Shown one piece after another: positions 1 to 7,389 of a stretch of 64,000 bases of DNA. How positions within the stretch are numbered: position 1 is the stretch's first letter; each line of letters begins with the position of its first letter. The stretch spans positions 69,627 to 133,626 of the forward strand of contig NZ_JAZGLW010000008.1 of assembly GCF_036409155.1 (NCBI RefSeq). The letters are read 5' to 3'. The notes beneath the pieces are model-generated. The model was not told the DNA's origin. It made no database searches and worked only from the letters and a program-made list of their open reading frames with translations. The translations under genes were made by a program, and so were the position numbers. The stretch is from Mycobacterium sp. 050128. Lineage in GTDB: Bacteria > Actinomycetota > Actinomycetes > Mycobacteriales > Mycobacteriaceae.

Positions 1-1
1 C

Positions 2-157
2 GCCGGAGACAAGGTGCGCCCGCACTGGCTGGTAATCAATGACCAGCTACGTGTGGACAGTGAGTGGGATACGTTGAATCGCAGGGGTGTCGGGGGGGTC
101 GCGGGGGTGACCTTCGTGCGTGTTGTGGTTAAGGAGGGTGGGGCAGATGACAGCTGA
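2..157 (+). CDS. EccC N-terminal part (EccCa-like), C-terminal end only
   Basis: This frame is open from the window edge and ends with TGA at 155-157. The visible tail, including 'HWLVINDQLRVDSEWDTL' and 'GGVAGVTFVRVV', resembles the end of the membrane-proximal DUF domain of EccC, which in one-piece EccC proteins runs straight into the first FtsK/SpoIIIE ATPase. Here that ATPase starts in another frame, in a second gene overlapping by 11 nt. This gene would therefore carry the transmembrane segments and DUF domain of the T7SS motor, anchoring it in the inner membrane. The homology is from memory and short, so confidence is moderate. The rest of the gene lies upstream of the window. Confidence 0.55.
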   Translation, partial: AGDKVRPHWLVINDQLRVDSEWDTLNRRGVGGVAGVTFVRVVVKEGGADDS

Positions 158-3100
158 GTTCACATTGCACGTCAAGCGCGACGGCGCATATGACGAGGCG
201 GGGTTTTTCGCGCTCCCAGACACGTTGGACACAGCGTCCGCGGTCGCGTTTGCGCGGAAAATGGCGCGTTACCACGCGGATTCGCGGATCGCTCAAACCT
301 CGGCTGTCGCTGCGTCGAAAGTCGTTGATTTGTATGAGATTCTCGGCCACCCCGACCCAGGCAATATCGATGTCGAGGAGGCCTGGGCAGCGACCCGGCT
401 GGGTCCGCCGCTGCAAGACGATGAGGGCGAGTTGCAGTGGGGCCGGGAGTGGATGCGGTTCCCCATCGGGATAGATCCACGCAACGGCCAGACGGTGGCG
501 CTCGATTTGAAGGAGACGCACGAATTCGAAGGAATGGGCCATCACGTCGTCGTCGTGGGCACGACGGGAAGCGGTAAGTCGGTCTTTTTGACGGCGCTGA
601 TCACCTCGGCGTGCCTAACGCATTCGCCTGACTCGTTGAAGGTCGCGGTGTTCGACTTCAAAGGTAGTGCATTGGCGCATTTGGTGGCAGGGTTCCCGCA
701 CACCGTGGCCGCGATGAGCAACTTGCGAAACGACCGTCTGTGGATCGTGCGTATGGAAGATGTGCTTTACGGCGAGATGGAGCGGCGCAAATCCTGGCTG
801 GACCGGGCTGGGGTCAGTGACATCGCCGAATATGAGTATTTACGCATCCACAAGAAAGAGAAGCTGCGGCCGATGCCGCACCTGTTGCTGGTCGTCGATG
901 AGTTCACACAGATGTTCGCCGAACATGACGGCGCCAAAGCGGTCATGGACGAGGTAGGTCGCCAGGGCCGCTCGCAGGGGCTTCGGTTGGTGATGGGCTC
1001 GCAACGACTAGGTCACCAGATGCAAGGCGGCATCATGAGCAACATCCCGGTGCGGGTGGCGCTGCGCACGGTCGGCGACAACGATTCCCACGAGGTGTTG
1101 GGTAGCGACGAGGCCAACCACTTGCCTAAAAAGCCGGCCGGCGCGGGGCTATTGAAGGTCGGCGCGAGCAAGAACTTGACCCGCTTCCAGACCGCATTCG
1201 TGCTCAAGAGTTACGTCCCGCCCCAGCGTGCTGCCGCGGCTGCTGCCCGGCAAGAAGCCGGTTACGTTGAGCCGCAAGAGTTTCAGGCAGTCGGTATGCC
1301 TGCGCTACAGACGGTGCGCGACGTCGAAGCCGATCAGGGCAACGTTGTCGAACCGCGTGCCGTCATTGGCGCTGATGGCCGTACCGTCAAGCAAGTGCAG
1401 GCCACGGTGGAGTGTCTGAACCGGCTGAATCTTCCTCCGCTGCAGCCGATGTGGCTACCTCCGCTGGAGCCGTTGCCCGTTGAAGAGCTGGTGCGACGGT
1501 TGCGGGGCCAACCGTGGGATGTCGACTACGGCGCGGCGCAAAGCGAGCTTTCGCGGCTGATGTTCCCGGTCGGGATTGAAGACCGACCGCGCGATCACCG
1601 CCAGCTTGTCTATGCGCCGAACTTGGCTGAAGGGAACTGCGCGGTCGTCGGTATGGGCAATTCAGGCAAGACGGTGGCCATCGCCACAATGCTCTCCGGT
1701 GCTGCCCTGCTGTATAGCCCTCGGCGGCTTCAATTTTACGTCATCGCACTGAGCGGCCCGGACCTGAACGTGGTAAGGGATTTGCCGCATGTCGGTGGCT
1801 TCGCGCGTGAGGATGATATCGAGCACGTCAAACGAATCATCGCCGAGATGCTGGCGCTGATCGATCAGCGCGAGCAAGCCTTCAGCAAGCTCGGATTGAC
1901 GCTGACCAAGCTGCGGGAGCGCAAATTCGGCGGCGCCGCCGGTGAGCTACCCCGGGATGATCCTTTCGGTGATGTGTTCCTCGTGATCGACGGCTGGCCG
2001 ACATTCGTGAAGAATTGGGAGTTACTGCTGGTCCCTGAGGTGGAACGCATCTTGGCGAAAGGGCCCGACGTCGGCGTGCATTGCATTGTGTCGACAAGCG
2101 GCTGGGTGGCCAACAAATTCACCTCGGGAATGAGCAAGCTTTTCACCAGCAATGTGGAACTCAAGCTCGACCAGATGGATGATCTGGCTGTCAACGAACG
2201 CAAAGTCGCCAAAGAGGTTCCGTTCGGGGAACGCAAGATATTCCTGGACGAAGATGACGACTCCGGCGGAGAGGTCGAAAGCGTCAATACGGTCAAAATC
2301 CGGGGCCGCGGCACGACCATGGACGGGTTCCACTTCCAGGCCGGGTTGCCGCAGGTGACGGCGGAAGGGCGACGCGTCGACGTGGGGGCAGCCGTCGAGA
2401 CGATCCAGCGGCTGGCTGGACCCGACAGCGCGGCCGCGAAAGTTCGTTTGCTGCCCAAACTCATTGACATCGACGAAGTTTTCGCCCAATGGGAGCAGCG
2501 TGAGCCTGGCCCGGGCGGCCTAGACCGGGCGGGCGTGGTGCCGTTCGGGATTTCCGAAGTCGGTTTGCAGCCAGCAGTCGTAAATTTCGCTGCCTCACCG
2601 CATCTGCTGTTCGTCGGGCGGCCCGAATGCGGACTCTCGAGCGGGTTAGCCACCGTCGCCCAGGCCGTGATGAGGGTGTACAGCCCCGAGCAGGCCCAAC
2701 TTTATGTGGTCGACCCGCACAACGAGCTGCTGCGGGTAGTCGAAGGCGAACATCTGGGCGCCTACGTTTTCCGAGAGGACCAGGTCCGCGCGTTGGGGGA
2801 AAGCCTGGGCGCGATCTTGACCGAGCGCATGCCGATGACCGATCAGAGTCAAGAAGAGTTGGCCGCGGGCACACGGCGCTGGAGCGGCCCGGAGATCTTT
2901 GTCTTCATTGATCGCGAGGAAACCTTGGCCAGCTGGGACAGCGGCGGGTTCGTACCTGGTACGGGATACCCCTTGGGGCCGGTCACGCGATTTATCCCGC
3001 GCGGTAAAGAGGTCGGCTTGCACTTGATTGTGTCGCGCCGGATCGCCCAGTGGGGCCGCACGCAAACCAATCCGGTGATTGCCGAGATGGTCAAAAGCAA

Positions 3101-3251
3101 GGCCCCGGCGGTGGTAATGGACGGCGACCCTGACGAAGGGCCGATCATCGGCCACACGAAAGCCGCGCCGGCCGACCCCGGCCGTGGACTCTACGTCACC
3201 GACCGGGTGGTGGCGCCGGTGCAGGTCGCGTTCCCGGCGAGCACGCATTGA
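147..3251 (+). CDS. eccC: EccC, triple FtsK/SpoIIIE ATPase subunit of ESX secretion (split form)
   Basis: Motor ATPase of type VII secretion that recognises Esx/PE-PPE substrates. The protein is 1034 aa from ATG 147, chosen because AAGGAGG lies at 131-137, 9 nt upstream; an in-frame upstream start at 120 lacks this. ATPase 1 has Walker A GTTGSGKS at residues 138-145 and Walker B LLVVDE ending near residue 252. ATPase 2 has GMGNSGKT at 502-509 and LVIDGW. ATPase 3 has GRPECGLSS at about 824, where the expected lysine is leucine, and IFVFIDREE as Walker B. The transmembrane and DUF regions of a full EccC (about 1300 aa) are missing here and seem to be encoded by the overlapping upstream gene. 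The stop overlaps the next start (TTGA). Confidence 0.93.
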   Translation: MTAEFTLHVKRDGAYDEAGFFALPDTLDTASAVAFARKMARYHADSRIAQTSAVAASKVVDLYEILGHPDPGNIDVEEAWAATRLGPPLQDDEGELQWGREWMRFPIGIDPRNGQTVALDLKETHEFEGMGHHVVVVGTTGSGKSVFLTALITSACLTHSPDSLKVAVFDFKGSALAHLVAGFPHTVAAMSNLRNDRLWIVRMEDVLYGEMERRKSWLDRAGVSDIAEYEYLRIHKKEKLRPMPHLLLVVDEFTQMFAEHDGAKAVMDEVGRQGRSQGLRLVMGSQRLGHQMQGGIMSNIPVRVALRTVGDNDSHEVLGSDEANHLPKKPAGAGLLKVGASKNLTRFQTAFVLKSYVPPQRAAAAAARQEAGYVEPQEFQAVGMPALQTVRDVEADQGNVVEPRAVIGADGRTVKQVQATVECLNRLNLPPLQPMWLPPLEPLPVEELVRRLRGQPWDVDYGAAQSELSRLMFPVGIEDRPRDHRQLVYAPNLAEGNCAVVGMGNSGKTVAIATMLSGAALLYSPRRLQFYVIALSGPDLNVVRDLPHVGGFAREDDIEHVKRIIAEMLALIDQREQAFSKLGLTLTKLRERKFGGAAGELPRDDPFGDVFLVIDGWPTFVKNWELLLVPEVERILAKGPDVGVHCIVSTSGWVANKFTSGMSKLFTSNVELKLDQMDDLAVNERKVAKEVPFGERKIFLDEDDDSGGEVESVNTVKIRGRGTTMDGFHFQAGLPQVTAEGRRVDVGAAVETIQRLAGPDSAAAKVRLLPKLIDIDEVFAQWEQREPGPGGLDRAGVVPFGISEVGLQPAVVNFAASPHLLFVGRPECGLSSGLATVAQAVMRVYSPEQAQLYVVDPHNELLRVVEGEHLGAYVFREDQVRALGESLGAILTERMPMTDQSQEELAAGTRRWSGPEIFVFIDREETLASWDSGGFVPGTGYPLGPVTRFIPRGKEVGLHLIVSRRIAQWGRTQTNPVIAEMVKSKAPAVVMDGDPDEGPIIGHTKAAPADPGRGLYVTDRVVAPVQVAFPASTH

Positions 3252-3664
3252 GCCAGGTGGACCCCGCGCGGCTGCTAGCTGACTGCGTCGATCAGGCCCG
3301 CCTGGAACAGGGGCTGTCCAAACATGACCTGGCGCGGCTGGCGCGGGTGGCTCGCCCCACGATCTCGCTGCTGATCAACCACGGCAAGGTCCCGTCTCGT
3401 GCGGCCACGCTGGACAGGATCGGCGCGGCGCTGGGCTGGGAGGCTGGCACCTGCGCGGCGTTGTTGGCAGGCCAGCCCACGCCAGGCCCGCGCCCGCCGG
3501 CGACCCGCTCGGCGCAGCTCCTGGCGCAGCGACTCACCGAGATCGCCGAGGAGGCGCGCACGGCCGTGTGCGCGGCCGAGCAATCAATTGTTCGGCTCAA
3601 AACGATCGAAGAACGTGCGCGCACGGCGGCTCACTTCGTCCTGGGAGGCTCAGCCATCGAGTAA
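3248..3664 (+). CDS. XRE-family HTH regulator in the ESX operon
   Basis: Small DNA-binding regulator of 138 aa. Residues about 14-65 form an XRE/Cro helix-turn-helix (SKHDLARLARVARPTISLLI), then comes a proline-rich linker and an alpha-helical C-terminal half. It starts with TTG overlapping the eccC stop; an in-frame GTG at 3257 is an alternative. It resembles the reverse-strand XRE protein at 17336-17725: both have an 'ALGW' segment after the HTH and a proline-rich linker. It sits between eccC and the PE gene and is followed at once by a 13-bp inverted repeat that could be its operator or a terminator. It probably regulates conjugation/secretion genes; the target is unknown. Confidence 0.75.
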   Translation: MSQVDPARLLADCVDQARLEQGLSKHDLARLARVARPTISLLINHGKVPSRAATLDRIGAALGWEAGTCAALLAGQPTPGPRPPATRSAQLLAQRLTEIAEEARTAVCAAEQSIVRLKTIEERARTAAHFVLGGSAIE

Positions 3665-3694
3665 CCAAAGGCAACAGGGGGTGTTGCCTTTGGT
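3664..3694. promoter_or_regulatory. 13-bp perfect inverted repeat after the XRE gene
   Basis: Arms ACCAAAGGCAACA (3664-3676) and TGTTGCCTTTGGT (3682-3694) are perfectly complementary around a GGGGG loop. It begins on the last base of the XRE stop codon and precedes the PE gene by about 110 nt. There is no T-run. It may be an intrinsic terminator-like hairpin separating eccC-XRE from the PE/PPE/esx genes, or an operator for the XRE protein. Confidence 0.6.
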
Positions 3695-3803
3695 GGAATG
3701 TGGCCGGTTTGGTTGCCGGTGTCACTGGCGGCGATTATCGTCGCAAGCACTACGGCTCTATCGCTTGGGGCGGATAGGATAAGCGGACAGGGGATGGATT
3801 GCA

Positions 3804-4100
3804 ATGATGTTTGTTGAAGCACCTGCGCTCGCGGCGCAGGCGGCAGCGGAAGGCTCGGGCGGGGCGACCACGGCCGCCACGCTAGCCGCTGGGGCACCGG
3901 CCATGGGCGCTGTGGTGCCGATGGGCGGCGAAGAAGTGTCGGCCATGTTCGCGCAAGCTATCGCAGCGCACGGCGCGCAGTTCTTGGCGGCAGGTGCTGT
4001 AGGTGTGGCCCAACGTGAGGCGTTCGCCGCCACCGTGGCGACCTCGGCAGCCACCTACACCGCCGTGGATGCCGTCGGCCAGGCGCTGCTGTCGCTCTAG
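3804..4100 (+). CDS. PE family protein
   Basis: A 98-aa protein consisting only of a PE domain, the helical hairpin that pairs with a PPE protein to form an ESX-secreted heterodimer. It has the usual alanine-rich composition, two amphipathic helices, and the family length of about 99-110 aa. The typical N-terminal Pro-Glu is replaced by MMFVEAPAL. No YxxxD/E secretion motif is obvious at its C-terminus. An adjacent ATG at 3807 is possible as start. It lies directly before a PPE gene, the standard PE-PPE pair. Likely exported by the ESX system of this plasmid. Confidence 0.88.
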   Translation: MMFVEAPALAAQAAAEGSGGATTAATLAAGAPAMGAVVPMGGEEVSAMFAQAIAAHGAQFLAAGAVGVAQREAFAATVATSAATYTAVDAVGQALLSL

Positions 4101-4115
4101 TGCGGCGGTGCACTG

Positions 4116-5600
4116 ATGTACTGGGGGATCCCACCGGAGATTAACGCCTTCCGGTTGACCAGGATGGGCGCAGGTCCGACCGCGCACATTCCGCAAATCA
4201 CCGCCTACACCGCTGCGGCGGTCACCCACTTCGAACAAGGTATGCAGCAGCAGGTGACCGCAGCGGCGACCGCACCGGTTTTCCAAGGCTCGGGCGGAAC
4301 AGGGATGCTCGACAGTGCCACGCCGATGGCGGCCTGGCAGCAGACCGCCGGGATGCACGCAGAATCCGCGGCGGCCACGATTCAGACAGGGTTGGCCGCC
4401 TACGCGGCCGCGGTGTCGGCGACCATCCCTCATGAAGTGGTGGTGGCCAATCGGGTCCGCGAAGCCACGCTGGAAGCAACGAACTTTATGGGGTTCAACA
4501 CCCCTGCGATCGCCGAGGCCAACGCCGAGTACGGCGAGTATTGGGGCCAGAATGCTGGCGCCATGGTCGGCTACATGGGCGCCATGGCCCCCGTGGTGAG
4601 CGCGTTGAGCGTTCCGCTGCCGACGTTGCCGGATATGAGCAACCCGGCGGGCCCTGCGCTCGGTCTGACCGGGCTGATCAGCGACGGGGTGAGCGCTGGC
4701 GTTGGTGTAGGCGTGCAGGCCCTGAGCACAGGCATGAGTGCCGGTAGCGGCGCCGTCTCGGCCGGTACCGGAATCGCCACCGGGGTGTCCAGCGGGGTGT
4801 TCAACGGCACCGGAGCCGGCGTGCAGGCGGCAGGTTCGAGCACTGGCAGCGGGCAGGCTCCGGTTTCCCAGCCCGCGCCCACCGGCACGACCGCGGGCCA
4901 AGGTGTCCCCGCAACAACAGGCACCACCCAGGGCCTGACGAGCAACTCGCCACAGGCCAAACCACCTCTGCTGCAGGGAGGGCAAAGCGGCCAGCCGCCT
5001 GCCGAGCAGCCAGGACAATCGTTGCTCAGCCAGCTCACGCAAGCGCCGACCGAGATGATGAGTTCGCTGAGCTCACCCCTGGAGTCGATGGGCCAGCTCC
5101 CGCAAAGTGCCGCGGGCCAATTGAGCGGCCTGATGGGCCCGCTTTCGGCGCTGACCGGTGGTATGGCCGGGGGCCTCGGTGGCCCGCCGGCCGGGGGACC
5201 ACCGGGACTCAGCGCAGCCAGCGCCCCGTGGTCGGGGCTCAGCGGCGCCAATGGCGGCTTCGCCGGCGGCGGCTCCACGGTAGCCGCGGCGTTAACCAAA
5301 CCGTCTGCTGGCGGGCTCGGCGGCCCGGTGGGCGTGCCGGGTGGTTGGTGGGCCAACGTGCCCGACGCCGCTGATGCCGGTGAGCAGCCAGCCGCGGGAC
5401 TGCGCAGCGGCGCAACAGCGGCCAGGGGCGCCATGGCGCCGGGAATGTATGGGCCGATGGCGTCCACGGCGCGCTCGCAACGCGGCAACGAATACGCCGC
5501 CGTCGGCGAGCAGGATAAGACGATCACGCTGCCGGCATCCGCGCACGCGGCTCCGGTGCTCACGTCTGAAGGCGTGGTCCACGTCGGGCAGGGAGGATAA
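4116..5600 (+). CDS. PPE family protein
   Basis: PPE protein of 494 aa. The N-terminal about 180 aa is the PPE domain, starting MYWGIPPEIN with the Pro-Pro-Glu at residues 6-8. 'EYGEYWGQNAGAM' occupies the WxG-like turn where EspG chaperones bind nearby. The C-terminal half is Gly/Ala/Ser/Pro-rich with a GGWWANVPDA segment, resembling the SVP-type C-terminus. It starts 15 nt after the PE stop and is followed by the esx pair and espG, which encodes the cognate chaperone. Predicted role: secreted partner of the PE protein, at the cell surface or in the mating junction (inference). Confidence 0.93.
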   Translation: MYWGIPPEINAFRLTRMGAGPTAHIPQITAYTAAAVTHFEQGMQQQVTAAATAPVFQGSGGTGMLDSATPMAAWQQTAGMHAESAAATIQTGLAAYAAAVSATIPHEVVVANRVREATLEATNFMGFNTPAIAEANAEYGEYWGQNAGAMVGYMGAMAPVVSALSVPLPTLPDMSNPAGPALGLTGLISDGVSAGVGVGVQALSTGMSAGSGAVSAGTGIATGVSSGVFNGTGAGVQAAGSSTGSGQAPVSQPAPTGTTAGQGVPATTGTTQGLTSNSPQAKPPLLQGGQSGQPPAEQPGQSLLSQLTQAPTEMMSSLSSPLESMGQLPQSAAGQLSGLMGPLSALTGGMAGGLGGPPAGGPPGLSAASAPWSGLSGANGGFAGGGSTVAAALTKPSAGGLGGPVGVPGGWWANVPDAADAGEQPAAGLRSGATAARGAMAPGMYGPMASTARSQRGNEYAAVGEQDKTITLPASAHAAPVLTSEGVVHVGQGG

Positions 5601-5684
5601 ATCCCGGCAGGGGCCCGGGGTCGTTGCTGAACTGATCGGAACAAGCAGCAGTAACCACTTTGCAAGCGAAGGAGATACACCGCC

Positions 5685-5984
5685 ATGGCGTTGAACGCTG
5701 ATACCGCGCAGATGCTCGCGGGCGCAGGTCAAATGCACAACATTCAGCAAGAGGTGATGTCGGCGTTGGGCCGCTATGTCACCATGAACCAAAACCTCAC
5801 CGGTACTGGCTTCAGCGGGAACGCCGCGCTGGCCTCCATGTCGACGACCGAGGATGTCAACCGGACCGGCCAACAGGTCAACGCGCGTTTCCAAGCCGTC
5901 ATCGACATGATGAAGCGCTCTGCGCACCAGTACAGCGAGACCGACGCCCAGAACCGCGCCGCGTTGGGCTCGATCCAGGCCTAA
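5685..5984 (+). CDS. EsxB-like (CFP-10-like) WXG100 protein with variant motif
   Basis: A 99-aa helical-hairpin protein of WXG100 size immediately upstream of a second one, the usual esxB-esxA order. The central turn carries FSG instead of WxG ('GTGFSGNAAL'). The C-terminal region has YSETD, a match to the YxxxD/E general T7SS secretion signal expected on the EsxB-type partner. AAGGAGA at 5668-5674 is a good ribosome site for the ATG. It likely forms a secreted heterodimer with the next gene product, recognised by ATPase 3 of EccC. That ATPase is itself unusual here. Confidence 0.85.
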   Translation: MALNADTAQMLAGAGQMHNIQQEVMSALGRYVTMNQNLTGTGFSGNAALASMSTTEDVNRTGQQVNARFQAVIDMMKRSAHQYSETDAQNRAALGSIQA

Positions 5985-6029
5985 TCGCGCCCACACCCGA
6001 TCTAGACGACTTTCAGAAGGAGAATGGTT

Positions 6030-6323
6030 ATGGATTCAATGCGTTACGACCACGCGATGATGGCCGATCACGTCTCGGCACAGGGGCAACTGGTCGCCCA
6101 CATGAACGACCTGCGCAGCCGCGCGATGGGCGTGATCAACCAGATGGCCGCAGTCTGGACGCAGCACGGTTCCGACGCTGCCCAAACGTGCATGCACGAG
6201 ATCGATCAGGCCTTCCAGGCGGTCTTCCAGACGATCGAACGCCACGGACACGCCGTCGGGCACGCCTCGACGAATGCGTTGGGCACCGACCACGCGGTGC
6301 AGGCCGGTTTCCGGGGCTTGTGA
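6030..6323 (+). CDS. EsxA-like (ESAT-6-like) WXG100 protein with variant motif
   Basis: A 97-aa WXG100-type hairpin protein, the probable partner of the preceding EsxB-like protein. The ATG at 6030 is chosen over the ATG at 6024 because the GAAGGAG site at 6016-6022 is 7 nt from the former and only 1 nt from the latter. The turn reads VWTQHGSDA, so the WxG glycine is displaced (WTQHG). No YxxxD/E is seen at the C-terminus, as expected for the EsxA side. Its stop overlaps the GTG start of espG (GTGA). Confidence 0.85.
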   Translation: MDSMRYDHAMMADHVSAQGQLVAHMNDLRSRAMGVINQMAAVWTQHGSDAAQTCMHEIDQAFQAVFQTIERHGHAVGHASTNALGTDHAVQAGFRGL

Positions 6324-7261
6324 CCGAGACCGGTACCGCAGTTTCAGCGCGGCTGTCGACCACGTCGGAAGGCTTGTGGTTGACAGCCGCGCTTTGCGGT
6401 GTGGCCCAATTACCCCCCGTGCTCAAGATTCGGCCCATCGGGGCAGTGCAGGCCACCATCGCCGACCATCCCGGTATGGAAGTGCTGCACGATGCGGGCA
6501 TCTATCGGGATGGTGCAGTTGACCCCAGCGTGGCCTCCTGGGTGGGTGTGCTGGGGCGTCCCGACGTCGAGATCGACGTCACGATCACACGCCCCGAGAC
6601 GGCCCCCAACCGCCTCGAAGGCCCACCACCGATCTTCACCGCCCCAGATGACCCGATTGAGGCCGCTGCAGCGCTGGCCCAGTGGTATGCCCAACGCCCC
6701 CCGCAGCGTGTTGTCACGCTGTGCCGTCGCGACAACGCTTGGGTGGCTGCCGCGCGACTGTGGCGTCCGGGCCAAGACGCCAACGATGAGGTGGTGGTGA
6801 GCCCGCTGGGGGAGGCCGAGATCACCCACGCCGTCGTCGACACGCTCGGGCCAGCCGAACCGGCCCAGTTCCACGGCATCAATAGCGAAGCGGCGGAACT
6901 GCATACCATTCTGGCGGCTTGGCAGGCGAACCCCGCCATCGACCTGGTCGCCGGCCTCACTGAGGTGGGCCTATCTGTGCCCCAGGCACGGCTGATCGAA
7001 GCGGTGGCCGACCGGGGAACCACGCGCGCGGTGATCGGCGCGGCCGAATTCTCCATCAGCGGGCCAGCGCGGGCACCGATGGCGGTAACCGTCGCCGACA
7101 CCCTCCTCGGCCGCGTCGTTGTCAGCAACAGCGTTGGTCCTGATGGCAGGCAATGGACAACGCTGCTGCCCGGCGCTGAGCACGCCATTCACACAGCTGT
7201 GCTCGAGCTGCTTGAGACGTTGCCCTCGGGTCGCGGTTGGGCGACTCACCGGCGAACCTAA
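6320..7261 (+). CDS. espG: EspG, ESX PE-PPE-specific chaperone
   Basis: Cytosolic chaperone that binds the tip of PPE proteins and keeps PE-PPE dimers soluble before export. The GTG at 6320 overlaps the esxA stop, giving 313 aa, close to the family's usual 280-300. The start 'VTETGTAVSARLSTTSEGLW' followed by a long alpha/beta domain ('WVGVLGRPDVEIDVTI', 'VTLCRRDNAWVAAAR') fits EspG. Its position directly after PE, PPE, esxB and esxA is the typical order. No catalytic motif is expected. Confidence 0.85.
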   Translation: MTETGTAVSARLSTTSEGLWLTAALCGVAQLPPVLKIRPIGAVQATIADHPGMEVLHDAGIYRDGAVDPSVASWVGVLGRPDVEIDVTITRPETAPNRLEGPPPIFTAPDDPIEAAAALAQWYAQRPPQRVVTLCRRDNAWVAAARLWRPGQDANDEVVVSPLGEAEITHAVVDTLGPAEPAQFHGINSEAAELHTILAAWQANPAIDLVAGLTEVGLSVPQARLIEAVADRGTTRAVIGAAEFSISGPARAPMAVTVADTLLGRVVVSNSVGPDGRQWTTLLPGAEHAIHTAVLELLETLPSGRGWATHRRT

Positions 7262-7389
7262 ATTCGATACGCACTAATATGGTGTCCGTTGTAGACGGAT
7301 GAAAACCGAGGTTGTTAGTGTCGCGCTGTGGCCAAAGGAAGTGCGGCTAAGCGAAATTCGGATACGGTTCGGTGATGAGGGGACACGGC
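7262..7389 (+). promoter_or_regulatory. Gap before espI-like gene, possible promoter
   Basis: The only long gap (128 nt) inside the espG-to-eccE run, so an internal promoter is plausible. It contains a short dyad TCCGT-tgtag-ACGGA near 7287-7301. The start of the next gene is set by GAGGGGA at 7377-7383, 6 nt before ATG 7390. No clear -10/-35 pair was identified. Confidence 0.3.

Noticed and set aside
1865..2653. Long reverse-strand frame inside eccC
   Set aside because: Antisense to clear ATPase motifs; a codon-bias shadow common at high GC.
3882..5042. 386-aa reverse frame over PE/PPE
   Set aside because: Shadow of Ala/Gly-rich PE-PPE coding; no motif or start signal.
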